Positions 7,113-15,426 of a stretch of DNA of 34,770 nt are shown piece by piece. The stretch is taken from positions 1-34,770 of the forward strand of contig CAZLLR010000003.1 in NCBI GenBank assembly GCA_964560655.1. Direction: 5' to 3'. The notes under the pieces are model-generated. The model did not search any database. It was not told the DNA's origin and saw only the letters and a program-made list of their open reading frames with translations. Position numbers and translations under genes: made by a program. The DNA is from GCA-002772825 sp964560655. Its GTDB lineage: Bacteria > Patescibacteriota > Minisyncoccia > GCA-002772825. Within the stretch, counting starts at the first letter, position 1. The number at the start of each line of letters is the position of its first letter.

Positions 7113-7348
7113 GTTCCATGTGTAAGAAAACAGCGAAGCGCTAGAAACCGAGGGTTTCTAGCGGGCGAGAAAAACGAACGACGCTTTTGTGGTGACATCG
7201 AAGAATAAGAAAAATTAAACGGCTCAGCATACAAAGACTGAGCCGTTTAATTTTTATCCTATTGATTTTTATATCCTCTGATGATATGAATAAAGATAGA
7301 AAGACATCGTTCTTAATAAATTTAAAAATAAAAAAAGGGGAGATAATC
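7113..7348. other. Gene-free spacer with two hairpins
   Basis: No gene is supported. An 11-bp hairpin with a 3-nt loop lies at 7139-7163 (GCTAGAAACC/GGTTTCTAGC) without a T-tract. The terminator at 7211-7254 follows. Confidence 0.5.
7211..7254 (+). terminator. 17-bp rho-independent terminator
   Basis: Arms AAAATTAAACGGCTCAG (7211-7227) and its exact complement (7238-7254) flank a 10-nt loop. The A and T ends of the stem act as tracts on both strands. It terminates the glycosyltransferase transcript. Confidence 0.8.
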
Positions 7349-7632
7349 TTGAAAAGAATAAAATTATTTTTTAAAAGATTATGGATACTTTTAGTTACTT
7401 GGATCTTATGGATACATATCGTTACTAAGGATTTAGAAGGATTCAGCCCTCGTTGGGTCAGTAAGGTTTCATATTTTTCTGCTTTCGGTTCTGCTTCAAT
7501 CATCTCACCACTTGTAATATTTTTTTTCGTGGGTGGAGGTGGTACTTGGTCCCGATAGGTGTTGTAGTTTATCTTATAACAGGATTCATTCTGCTCTTGA
7601 TTAGAAATTCATACAGGACATATTTCCCTTAA
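7349..7632 (+). pseudogene. Small membrane-protein gene, apparent frameshift at a T8 run
   Basis: A TTG codon at 7349 has a strong AGGGGAG site 6 nt upstream (7336-7342). In frame it encodes 69 aa with two hydrophobic segments and stops at 7558 with a non-membrane tail after FFFVGGGG. If the T run at 7520-7527 had nine Ts, the frame would continue as RGWRWYLVPIG followed by a clear TM helix and RNSYRTYFP, ending with TAA at 7632 (94 aa, about three TM segments). The downstream frame therefore looks coding. This may be a sequencing or assembly indel, slippage at the homopolymer, or a recent mutation. I do not recognise the family. Confidence 0.5.
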
Positions 7633-7676
7633 AAAGGGAGAAGGAAAGTTACGCAAAATAAAAGATAATAAATATT

Positions 7677-7716
7677 AAAACCACTCGTGTCTTCGCGATT
7701 GGTTTTTTCTTTTTTC
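7677..7716 (+). terminator. Rho-independent terminator before pheS
   Basis: AAAACCA (7677-7683) pairs with TGGTTTT (7700-7706). An inner TCG/CGA pair follows after a 1x1 mismatch, and the hairpin is followed by TTCTTTTTT. It lies downstream of the small membrane-protein gene. Confidence 0.6.
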
Positions 7717-7747
7717 TAGAAATGATATATACTAGGGAGATATATTT

Positions 7748-8554
7748 ATGAGTGATAATGATAAAAATCAGAACCATAGCGGGGCAAGCTGGATAGACAC
7801 TTCCGCTCCTGGTAAGAAGGTTTCTCGTGGACACCTACATCCCCTAACTCAGATTACTGATAAGATAACAGATATTTTTTCTGGCATTGGTTTTGAGGTT
7901 GCAGAAGGTCCCCAAGTTGAAGATGAGTGGCATAATTTTGACGCTCTTAATGTATCTAAGGATCACCCTGCCAGAGATTTATGGGATACTTTTTGGATTA
8001 AAGATAAAGAAGCTAAAATGCACCTTGATGGAGAAAAGATGAAAAAAGGCGATAAGTTATTACTTCGTACTCATACTTCCTCTGTCCAGGTTCGTTATAT
8101 GGAAAAGAATAATCCGCCTATAAGGATTATAGCTCCTGGGCGTGTCTTTAGATACGAGGCAACAGACATGACGCACGAGGCACAATTCTATCAGTTTGAA
8201 GGACTGATGGTAGATAAGAATATTAATCTCTCTAACCTGAAGGCGGTTATGGAAGTATTTTTCCAGAGATTTTATAACAGTAAAGATATCGAGGTGCGCT
8301 TAAGACCGAGCTACTTTCCTTTTGTGGAGCCGGGCGTAGAAGTAGACATGAGGAGGGGGAAGGGCAAATGGCTGGAGGTCGCCGGTGTCGGTATGGTGCA
8401 CCCCAGTGTTTTGGAAAATGTTGGATTAGATCCAAGAGAATATAAAGGATTCGCTTTCGGTATGGGCTTAGACAGACTCGCCATGCTTAAGTATAAGGTT
8501 GATGACGTACGCTTGTTCTATTCGGGGGATTTAAAATTTATAAAACAATTTTAA
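7748..8554 (+). CDS. pheS: Phenylalanyl-tRNA synthetase alpha subunit, short form
   Basis: The 268-aa protein carries the class II catalytic core: the GF-VAEGPQVEDEWHNFDALN region with HPARDLWDTFW, motif 2 GRVFRYEATDMTHEAQFYQFEG, and motif 3 GFAFGMGLDRLAML, ending in LKFIKQF. It forms Phe-AMP and charges tRNA-Phe as part of the (alpha-beta)2 enzyme. The first 25 or so residues are variable, and the N-terminal coiled coil of about 80 residues found in typical bacterial PheS (about 330 aa), which contacts tRNA, is absent. AGGGAG lies 8 nt before the ATG and supports the start. pheT follows after 6 nt. Confidence 0.95.
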   Translation: MSDNDKNQNHSGASWIDTSAPGKKVSRGHLHPLTQITDKITDIFSGIGFEVAEGPQVEDEWHNFDALNVSKDHPARDLWDTFWIKDKEAKMHLDGEKMKKGDKLLLRTHTSSVQVRYMEKNNPPIRIIAPGRVFRYEATDMTHEAQFYQFEGLMVDKNINLSNLKAVMEVFFQRFYNSKDIEVRLRPSYFPFVEPGVEVDMRRGKGKWLEVAGVGMVHPSVLENVGLDPREYKGFAFGMGLDRLAMLKYKVDDVRLFYSGDLKFIKQF

Positions 8555-8560
8555 GAAATC

Positions 8561-10948
8561 ATGTTAATAAGTTATAAGTGGTTACAGAGTTATTTTAAGA
8601 AGAGCCTTCCTAAGCCGGATAAATTGGCTGATCTTTTCACAATGCGTTCTTTAGAAGTGGAAGAGATTAAGAAGAGGAAAGGTGATTATATTCTTGGTAT
8701 AGATATTACTCCGAACAGGGCGCACGATTGCTTGAGCCACGAGGGGATTGCAAGAGAGGTGTCCGCTATTGTGGGGCTGAAAATGGCTCCAGTTTCAGCC
8801 TCTTTTAAAAAACAGAACTCCGCAACCCTTGGTATTGAGGTCAAAGAGTCTGCATTATGTAGACGTTATGCGAGTGCGATGATTGAGGGAGTGAAAGTTA
8901 AATCTTCACCAAAATGGCTCAAAGATAGACTTGAGTCCATAAGTCAGAAATCTATCAATAATGTAGTGGATATTTTGAATTTTGTGATGTTTGATATTGG
9001 TCAACCAATGCACGCTTTTGACGCTGATAAGGTGAAAGGGGATATTGTTGTGAGAAAGGCAAAGGGTGGGGAGAATATTATCACTCTTGATAATCAGGAG
9101 ATCAAGCTTGATGAAGATATTTTAATAATCGCCGATGAAGACGGACCACTGGCGCTTGCGGGTATAAAAGGCGGGAATAGAGCAGAGGTAGATAATGGGA
9201 CGAAAAATATTATCTTGGAAGCGGCTAACTTTGAGCCAGTGAATATAAGGAAGACTTCTCGTCGAGTGGGGATTAGAAATGATTCTTCTACAAGATTTGA
9301 GAATGAGATTGCTCTTGATCTTTCCGGGCGCGCCTTGGGTAAGGCGATAAGCTTAATATTGAAAGAGGCCAGTGGTAAGAACACGGCAATAAAAGACTTC
9401 TACCCTCGGAAGGCTAATAAATATAAACTGGGTATCCATCCTAAAGATGTTTCTGCTCTCTTGGGGATGGAGGTACCAGAGAAAGATATTATCAAAATAT
9501 TAGAGAGCTTGGACTTTGAAGTTAAAAAAATAAAGCCGATTGATAATGTTCTTAAGATTTCCCAGAGCTTAAAAGGGAAACCATATAAATACGGAGCGAG
9601 TGTCTCTTATGACGCACCGGAGTATTTCGATTGCTCGTCTTTTACGAGTTACGCCTTTGCTCATTCGGGGATACAGATTCCAAGGATGACTATTGATCAA
9701 TATTTCTATGGGGCACCGGTTGAGAAGAAGGACTTGGAGCCGGGGGATTTAGTCTTCTCTAATACTGGCATCGGTAAGATCCATCACGAGTCTAAGGATT
9801 TCATGAAAGGGATGAAGATGAAAGAAGGGGTTGATCATTGTGGTATCTATATAGGGGAAGGAAAGATCATACATGCTTCAAGGTACAACAGCGATGGAAT
9901 TATTATTGAAGATTTAAAGAAGTCGAAACAATTTAAGAGTACGGTCGGCTTTCGTCGGATAATTATGGAAGCTGATGATCTGCTTTTGGTGACTGTGCCA
10001 CCAGGTAGACTTGATATAAGGATAAAAGAAGATCTAATAGAAGAAGTCGGGAGAATATACGGTTATGAAAATATACCGTCTGTCTTACCTCAGGGCGCTT
10101 TAGTGCCGGCTAAGAAGAATGAAGGTTATGAGTTACTAAGAAAGATAAAAGATATTTTCGTTGGAGCCGGTTTTAGTGAAGTATATAATTATTCATTTGT
10201 GAAAAAGGGCGACATTGAGCTCCAAAACCCAATAGCGAAAGGTAAGGAATATTTAAGAGCGAATTTGGCGGAAGGGCTTTTACATAATGCCCAAGAGAAT
10301 CTAAAATATTTTGACGAGGTGAAAGTCTTTGAGGTTGGAGAGGTGTTTCGACTTAAAGATGGCAGTGCTATAAGCGAGAAGAGGATGATGGGTGGGGTGA
10401 TAGTTTATAAGGACAATAAGAAGAATAAAGAGCACGAAGTCTTTTATGAGGTCAAGGGCGTCTTAAGCACCCTCTTTGAGAAGTTGGGTGTCTTGGGTAT
10501 ACGCTTTAGCGATGAAGGGGAAGAGACCGCGCTTATAAAACACAACGGCACTATTTTGGGTATTATCAATAATTTTTCCGACCAAGGCGGATCAGCCTTG
10601 GGCTGGGAGATAGATTTTGATATATTGAAAAATGTTTCTGATGAAGAGAGAGAATACACTCCGTCTTCTAAATACCCTGCGGCGATGAGAGATCTTTCTA
10701 TCTTTGTCCCTTTCCGTACTAAGGTTGTAGAGGTGCTTGATGTCATAGAAAACACAGCGGGCAAGCTCCTCTTTGATACTGACCTTTTTGATATATATGA
10801 GAATGAAGATAGGAAATCTTTTGCATTTCGTCTTGTCTTTCAGTCTTATGATAAGACTCTGTCTGACGGTGAGATAAATGAAGTTATGGATAAGGTGATA
10901 CAAGCTTTAGATGAAAAAGTGGAGTGGGAAGTGAGGAAGTCGGTGTAG
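8561..10948 (+). CDS. pheT: Phenylalanyl-tRNA synthetase beta subunit with inserted NlpC/P60 domain
   Basis: The 795-aa length is normal by coincidence: one domain is lost and another gained. Order: N-terminal domain (1-75) without the EMAPII-like tRNA-binding domain that normally follows the first 40 residues; B3/4 editing domain (about 95-250, with QPMHAFD, LALAGIKGG and EAANFEP); B5 domain split into 287-326 and 472-508 (VPPGRLDIRIKEDLIEEVGRIYGYENI); catalytic-like core; C-terminal FDX-ACB domain (about 703-795). The split holds an NlpC/P60 (C40) domain, about 327-471 (bases 9539-9973): YKYGA, FDCSSF with Cys358, DHCGIYIG with His426, and IIHAS with His438, a plausible intact triad. The insertion sits at the beta-hairpin of B5 and keeps the frame. 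There is no signal peptide, so it is presumably cytoplasmic. Confidence 0.95.
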   Translation: MLISYKWLQSYFKKSLPKPDKLADLFTMRSLEVEEIKKRKGDYILGIDITPNRAHDCLSHEGIAREVSAIVGLKMAPVSASFKKQNSATLGIEVKESALCRRYASAMIEGVKVKSSPKWLKDRLESISQKSINNVVDILNFVMFDIGQPMHAFDADKVKGDIVVRKAKGGENIITLDNQEIKLDEDILIIADEDGPLALAGIKGGNRAEVDNGTKNIILEAANFEPVNIRKTSRRVGIRNDSSTRFENEIALDLSGRALGKAISLILKEASGKNTAIKDFYPRKANKYKLGIHPKDVSALLGMEVPEKDIIKILESLDFEVKKIKPIDNVLKISQSLKGKPYKYGASVSYDAPEYFDCSSFTSYAFAHSGIQIPRMTIDQYFYGAPVEKKDLEPGDLVFSNTGIGKIHHESKDFMKGMKMKEGVDHCGIYIGEGKIIHASRYNSDGIIIEDLKKSKQFKSTVGFRRIIMEADDLLLVTVPPGRLDIRIKEDLIEEVGRIYGYENIPSVLPQGALVPAKKNEGYELLRKIKDIFVGAGFSEVYNYSFVKKGDIELQNPIAKGKEYLRANLAEGLLHNAQENLKYFDEVKVFEVGEVFRLKDGSAISEKRMMGGVIVYKDNKKNKEHEVFYEVKGVLSTLFEKLGVLGIRFSDEGEETALIKHNGTILGIINNFSDQGGSALGWEIDFDILKNVSDEEREYTPSSKYPAAMRDLSIFVPFRTKVVEVLDVIENTAGKLLFDTDLFDIYENEDRKSFAFRLVFQSYDKTLSDGEINEVMDKVIQALDEKVEWEVRKSV

Positions 10949-10951
10949 TGG

Positions 10952-10980
10952 TTTATAAAGAGCAAGAGGTTGTTTATAAT
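10952..10980 (+). promoter_or_regulatory. Possible promoter before the C39-like gene
   Basis: TTTATA (10952-10957), 17 nt and a perfect TATAAT (10975-10980). The -35 is poor. It would start a transcript about 10 nt before the ATG at 10997, allowing the peptidase and gyrB to be expressed apart from pheST. Confidence 0.4.
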
Positions 10981-10996
10981 ATTGTAATCATTTTTT

Positions 10997-11521
10997 ATGG
11001 CGAAACATATTTTAGACGTTTCTTATTATTCTCAACATCTTGATGTTGAGGAAGAGAGCTGGCGTCCCCGCTCTTGCGGGGTCTTATGCCTGAAGATGCT
11101 TATGGGTTTTTATGGCAGAGATAAAAAGAATATCATGGAGTTGATTAATGCGGGCGTAGATAGAGGAGGATATTCTTCTCATGGTTGGAGGCACGATGTA
11201 TTGGTAGAGATGGCAAGAGAGGAAGGTCTCTCAGCCTTTAGAATGGAGTATAAGGATGATGAAAAAAATGGGCTTAAAGATATTTTAGATTTCTTAAAAA
11301 AAGGATACCCTGTAATGGTCTCTGCGGTTAAAAATTTTTCTGAGAAAAATAAATTTCATCTAGTTCTTTTAACAGGGCTTGAGGAAGATAAAAATAACTT
11401 AAAAGGTTTTTACTATAATGACCCAGATTCTATGGGTAAAGAAGAAGGAAAAGATAAATTTGTCCCCATAGAAACCTTTAAAAGATACTGGAGGAAAATG
11501 GCTATTTATGTTAATATTTAA
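10997..11521 (+). CDS. C39-like papain-fold cysteine peptidase
   Basis: The 174-aa protein matches the pattern of the peptidase C39-like (C39_2) family. LDVSYYSQH at the N-terminus is followed by the nucleophile region RSCGVLCLKMLMGFYG, the helix LVEMAREEGLSAF, the strand GYPVMVSAV, the histidine strand KFHLVLLTGL and the YYNDPDS turn with an Asp. Candidate catalytic residues are Cys27, the His in KFHLVL, and Asp or Asn in YNDP. There is no signal peptide or ABC-transporter fusion. The substrate is unknown. It lies 48 nt after pheT (which itself carries a papain-like domain) and 6 nt before gyrB. Confidence 0.7.
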   Translation: MAKHILDVSYYSQHLDVEEESWRPRSCGVLCLKMLMGFYGRDKKNIMELINAGVDRGGYSSHGWRHDVLVEMAREEGLSAFRMEYKDDEKNGLKDILDFLKKGYPVMVSAVKNFSEKNKFHLVLLTGLEEDKNNLKGFYYNDPDSMGKEEGKDKFVPIETFKRYWRKMAIYVNI

Positions 11522-11527
11522 ATAATT

Positions 11528-13549
11528 ATGGTAAAAAAAGAGGAGAAAAATGACACAAAATCTGCCCAAAATTCTAAACAAAATAAGGCAGAAAAGAAGC
11601 CTCATTATGGGGCTTCTGATATCTATGTCTTAGAGGGGCTTGAGCCAGTGAGAAAGCGCCCTGGTATGTATATAGGGTCAACAGGTGTAGATGGACTCCA
11701 CCATCTTATTTGGGAGGTATTTGATAACTCTCGCGATGAGGCTATGGGTGGATTTGCCAGTGAGGTAGAAGTAGCTTTTTTGCCTGGTAACAAGATAAGG
11801 GTTTCAGACAACGGAAGAGGTATCCCTGTGGATATGCACAAGAAGACAAAAGTCTCTGCACTGGAGACTGTTATGACGACTCTTCATGCGGGGGGTAAGT
11901 TCGGAGGTGAGTCATATAAGATATCAGGAGGTCTTCATGGTGTAGGTATTTCAGTGGTAAACGCTTTGTCTATTTGGCTTAAGGCTGAGATTTACAGAGA
12001 TGGCGGAAAATTTGTTCAAGAATATTCTCAAGGGCGAAAAAAGAATAATATAAAAAGAGTTGGACCTAGTAAAATAAATGGCACAGTTATAACTTTTGAA
12101 CCCGATAAAGAGATATTTAAAGAGATAGATTTTGATTGGGACAAAGTGGTAAGTCGATTAAGGCAACAAGCCTATCTTGTAAAATCATTGAGGATTAGAG
12201 TTATGGATTTAAGGGGTTATGAAGGAAAGATCGATTCTGATAATGGATTGTATCTTGAGTCTTTAGGCCTTCCTGTTAAGTCCTACTCCTTTTATTTTGA
12301 AGGGGGGATTATTTCACTCGTTGAATTCTTAAATAAAGATGAAGGAAAAATTAATGAAAATATTTTTTATGTTGAGAAGAAGCCAGAAGACGGGTCAGTA
12401 GAATCCGTAGAAGTTGCCCTACAATATACAGATAATTTGACTTTAAGAGAAATAAGTTTCGCTAACAATATAAGCACTGGTGAAGGTGGATTTCATTTGA
12501 CTGGTTTTAGGACGGCACTCACTAGGATCTTAAATGATTATGCGAGGAAAAATAATTTCTTAAAAGCGGATGAAGATAATCTTACTGGAGATGATGTAAG
12601 AGAGGGGATAACGGTTATTGTATCTGCTAAGTTGAAAGACCCTCAGTTTGAAGGACAGACTAAGGCTAAGCTTGGTAGTCCTGAGGCTCGAGGAGCTGTC
12701 GAGACTGTCTTCGGAGAAGCCTTCAACGCTTTTCTTGAGGAGAAGCCTAATGATGCCAAATCTATAATAAATAAAGTAATCCTTGCATATAGAGCAAGGA
12801 AGGCAGCGAGCGCCGCCAAAGAGAGCGTGCTTAGAAAAGGGGCCCTTGATGGTCTTACTTTGCCTGGTAAACTTGCTGATTGTCAGTCTAAAGATGCCAG
12901 TGAGTCAGAGCTTTTTATAGTTGAGGGAGATTCTGCGGGTGGCTCTTCTAAACAGGCGCGCGACAGAAGGACTCAGGCTATACTTCCTTTGAGAGGTAAG
13001 ATCTTAAATGTAGAAAGGGCTCGTATAGATAAGATGCTCGCTTCAAAAGAGATTAAAGCTCTGGTAATTGCTCTTGGTGCCGCCATAGCTGAAGAATTGA
13101 ATATTGAAAAACTTCGTTACCATAAGATCATCATAGCGACAGATGCTGATGTTGACGGAGCTCATATTCGGACATTGCTTTTGACTTTATTCTTTAGGTA
13201 TTATAAGCCACTTATTGAACAAGGGTGTTTATACATCGCTCTTCCTCCTTTATATAAGATTCAGAAAGGGAAGGTTATTAAGTACGCTTATTCGGATGCT
13301 GAGAAAAACAAGATAGTGACTGAAATGAAAGAAGGAGTGACTATTCAACGATATAAAGGTCTTGGTGAGATGAATCCTGCACAGTTATGGGATACTACTA
13401 TGGACCCAGAGACTAGGACGCTTAGGAATGTAACTATAGATGATGCAGAAGCTGCTGATAAGATATTTGACGTATTGATGGGTAAGCTAGTAGAACCTAG
13501 GAAGATTTTTATCCAAACTCACGCCAAAGCGGCAAACTTGGACGTGTAA
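11528..13549 (+). CDS. gyrB: DNA gyrase subunit B
   Basis: The 673-aa protein has the GHKL ATPase domain (VRKRPGMYIGSTGVDGLHHLIWEVFDNSRDEA, SDNGRGIPVD, GLHGVGISVVNAL), the transducer domain with QTKAKLGSPE, the TOPRIM domain (VEGDSAGGSSKQARDR, ATDADVDGAHIR) and the C-terminal YKGLGEMNPAQLWDTTM region ending VEPRKIFIQTHAK. With GyrA it introduces negative supercoils. The sequence resembles GyrB more than ParE (LPLRGKILNVERARIDKML). gyrA is not in the window. No SD is visible; the start lies 6 nt after the peptidase stop, suggesting coupling. A structured terminator follows. Confidence 0.95.
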   Translation: MVKKEEKNDTKSAQNSKQNKAEKKPHYGASDIYVLEGLEPVRKRPGMYIGSTGVDGLHHLIWEVFDNSRDEAMGGFASEVEVAFLPGNKIRVSDNGRGIPVDMHKKTKVSALETVMTTLHAGGKFGGESYKISGGLHGVGISVVNALSIWLKAEIYRDGGKFVQEYSQGRKKNNIKRVGPSKINGTVITFEPDKEIFKEIDFDWDKVVSRLRQQAYLVKSLRIRVMDLRGYEGKIDSDNGLYLESLGLPVKSYSFYFEGGIISLVEFLNKDEGKINENIFYVEKKPEDGSVESVEVALQYTDNLTLREISFANNISTGEGGFHLTGFRTALTRILNDYARKNNFLKADEDNLTGDDVREGITVIVSAKLKDPQFEGQTKAKLGSPEARGAVETVFGEAFNAFLEEKPNDAKSIINKVILAYRARKAASAAKESVLRKGALDGLTLPGKLADCQSKDASESELFIVEGDSAGGSSKQARDRRTQAILPLRGKILNVERARIDKMLASKEIKALVIALGAAIAEELNIEKLRYHKIIIATDADVDGAHIRTLLLTLFFRYYKPLIEQGCLYIALPPLYKIQKGKVIKYAYSDAEKNKIVTEMKEGVTIQRYKGLGEMNPAQLWDTTMDPETRTLRNVTIDDAEAADKIFDVLMGKLVEPRKIFIQTHAKAANLDV

Positions 13550-13552
13550 ACG

Positions 13553-13635
13553 GCCTTAGTAGGGTAATTACAATGTAGATCGGTTCGTTTTTAGAACAAA
13601 AGGTTTGCGTTGTACTCCTCTAAGGCTATTTTTTT
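13553..13635 (+). terminator. Long composite hairpin between gyrB and thrS
   Basis: Nested helices are visible: GCCTTAG (13553-13559) with CTAAGGC (13620-13626), continuing past a bulged T as AGG/CCT; TACAA (13569-13573) with TTGTA (13610-13614); and GTTC (13583-13586) with GAAC (13594-13597). A run of seven Ts follows at 13629-13635. It probably ends gyrB transcription. The T-run lies inside the 3' end of the convergent thrS gene. Confidence 0.55.
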
Positions 13636-15383
13636 GTAACTTCGTCTTTTATATTACCTATAAATTTATCAAGTTCTATGGCTCCCTCATCACCTTTTTC
13701 TCTAGAACGGACTGACACTGTCTTAGCTTCCGCTTCTTTTCCTCCTACCACGAGTACGTAGGGGGTTTTTTGTATTTCCGCACCTCTTATTCTTTTACCG
13801 AGTGTGTCGTTTGAAGTGTCAATCTCTACGCGAATATTAGCTTCTTTCATTTTAGCTAATACTTCTTCACCGTAAGTGTTAAACTTTTCTGATACAGGGA
13901 TAATCATTATTTGGAGAGGAGAGAGCCATAGTGGAAATTCTCCGGCAAGATGCTCAATTATGACAGACAAAAAACGTTCTAAAGATCCGGCGATAGCTCG
14001 GTGAATCATCACAGGAGTTTTTATAGACCCATCTTTATCTGTGTATTTGAGCTCAAATCTTTCTGGCATTGAGAAATCAAGTTGTATCGTTGCTAATTGC
14101 CATTCTCTCTCAAGTGAATCTTTAAACATAAAATCAAGTTTGGGTCCGTAGAAAGCTGCTTCCCCTTCAATTTTTTTATAGTTTAATTTTTCTTCTGTTG
14201 CTACTTTTTCAAGTACACTCTCAGCTTTTGTCCAGTGTTTTTCATCTCCAATATAATCATCTGGTGAATTTGGGTCTCTTAAAGAAAGAGAAACCCAATA
14301 ATCTTTTTCATCAAACATCTTAAGTAGAGTATAGAATTCCCTTATTATGGATATTATACTTCGTACTTCTTCTTCTACTTGCTCTATGGTGCAGAAAACA
14401 TGTCCATCATCTTGGGTAAGAGACCTTACTCTAGAGAGGCCTAGGAGCTCACCCGGCTGTTCGTCACGATAATTAGTAGTAACTTCTACAAAGCGAACAG
14501 GTAAGTCTCGGTAACTCTTTGGAGTTGAAGCGTATATTTGAGTATGGTGAGGGCAATTCATCGGTTTCATTACAAATTCGGTATCCGATTTTCCTGTTAC
14601 ATGAAATAAATTGTCTTTAAATTTATCCCAATGACCAGAAGTCTCATATAATTCTTTTTTTGCAATATGGGGAATCCATACTTTTTTGTAATCAAACTTT
14701 GACTGTATTTCATATATCTTTTTTACCACAAGGTCTCTCAAGAGAGTTCCTTTAGGTGTGAAGAGTGGTAATCCGGATCCGACAAGAGGAGAGAATGTAA
14801 ATAAGTCAAGATCTTTCCCGATCTTTCTATGGTCTCTTTTTTCAGCTTCCTCAAGTGCCTTAAGGTAACCGTCTAATTCCTCTTTTGTTTGGAAGGCGAC
14901 ACCGTAGATTCTTGTTAGCATCTGATTATTTTCATCTCCCTTCCAATATGCTCCGGCAACTTTTGTTAGATGAAATGCTTCTGGGTTTATCTCTTTTGTT
15001 GACTCTATATGAGGTCCTTGGCATAAGTCCACCAGGTCACCACTTTTATATATAGAGACTTTGTCATTTTTTTTCTTTAAATCCTCTATTATTTCAAGTT
15101 TGTAAGGTTCATTTTTGAAGAGTTTTGTTGCTTCTTCTGTGGATATTTCTTCATGAGTGAATTGAATATCTTGTTTTATCAGGGCCTTTATATCACTTTC
15201 AATCTTAGGTAGGTCGTCTAGAGAAGGTGCATGGTCTTGAAACTCAAAATCATAATAGAATCCGTTTTCTATAGCTGGACCCATACCGAGCTTAGTATCA
15301 CCCCATTTACCTTTCACCGTCAAAGCTAGAAGATGGGCGAGTGAATGTCTTATTTTTACTATATTTTTAGAATCTTTTTCCAT
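13626..15383 (-). CDS. thrS: Threonyl-tRNA synthetase without TGS domain
   Basis: The 585-aa protein begins directly at the editing domain (HSLAH at 13-17, CQGPH at 121-125), followed by the class II core and the anticodon-binding domain (485-585). Zinc-ligand equivalents are Cys277 (MNCPHH), His328 (DDGHVF) and His461 (MIHRAI). Motif 2 (TTNYRDEQPGELLGLSRVR) and motif 3 (AGSLERFL) are intact. The N-terminal TGS domain of about 60 residues seen in E. coli ThrRS is missing, so the protein is shorter. It charges tRNA-Thr and should still be able to edit Ser-tRNA-Thr. It is convergent with gyrB and follows dnaE on the same strand after 43 nt. Confidence 0.95.
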   Translation of the reverse strand: MEKDSKNIVKIRHSLAHLLALTVKGKWGDTKLGMGPAIENGFYYDFEFQDHAPSLDDLPKIESDIKALIKQDIQFTHEEISTEEATKLFKNEPYKLEIIEDLKKKNDKVSIYKSGDLVDLCQGPHIESTKEINPEAFHLTKVAGAYWKGDENNQMLTRIYGVAFQTKEELDGYLKALEEAEKRDHRKIGKDLDLFTFSPLVGSGLPLFTPKGTLLRDLVVKKIYEIQSKFDYKKVWIPHIAKKELYETSGHWDKFKDNLFHVTGKSDTEFVMKPMNCPHHTQIYASTPKSYRDLPVRFVEVTTNYRDEQPGELLGLSRVRSLTQDDGHVFCTIEQVEEEVRSIISIIREFYTLLKMFDEKDYWVSLSLRDPNSPDDYIGDEKHWTKAESVLEKVATEEKLNYKKIEGEAAFYGPKLDFMFKDSLEREWQLATIQLDFSMPERFELKYTDKDGSIKTPVMIHRAIAGSLERFLSVIIEHLAGEFPLWLSPLQIMIIPVSEKFNTYGEEVLAKMKEANIRVEIDTSNDTLGKRIRGAEIQKTPYVLVVGGKEAEAKTVSVRSREKGDEGAIELDKFIGNIKDEVTKK

Positions 15384-15426
15384 AAATAGAATACTAACAC
15401 AGTTTTTTAAAATTAAAAATAAACTT

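Noticed and set aside
7262..7348. Upstream ATG starts for the small membrane gene
   Set aside because: No SD at these ATGs and a hydrophilic extension before the first TM; the TTG at 7349 has a strong AGGGGAG site.
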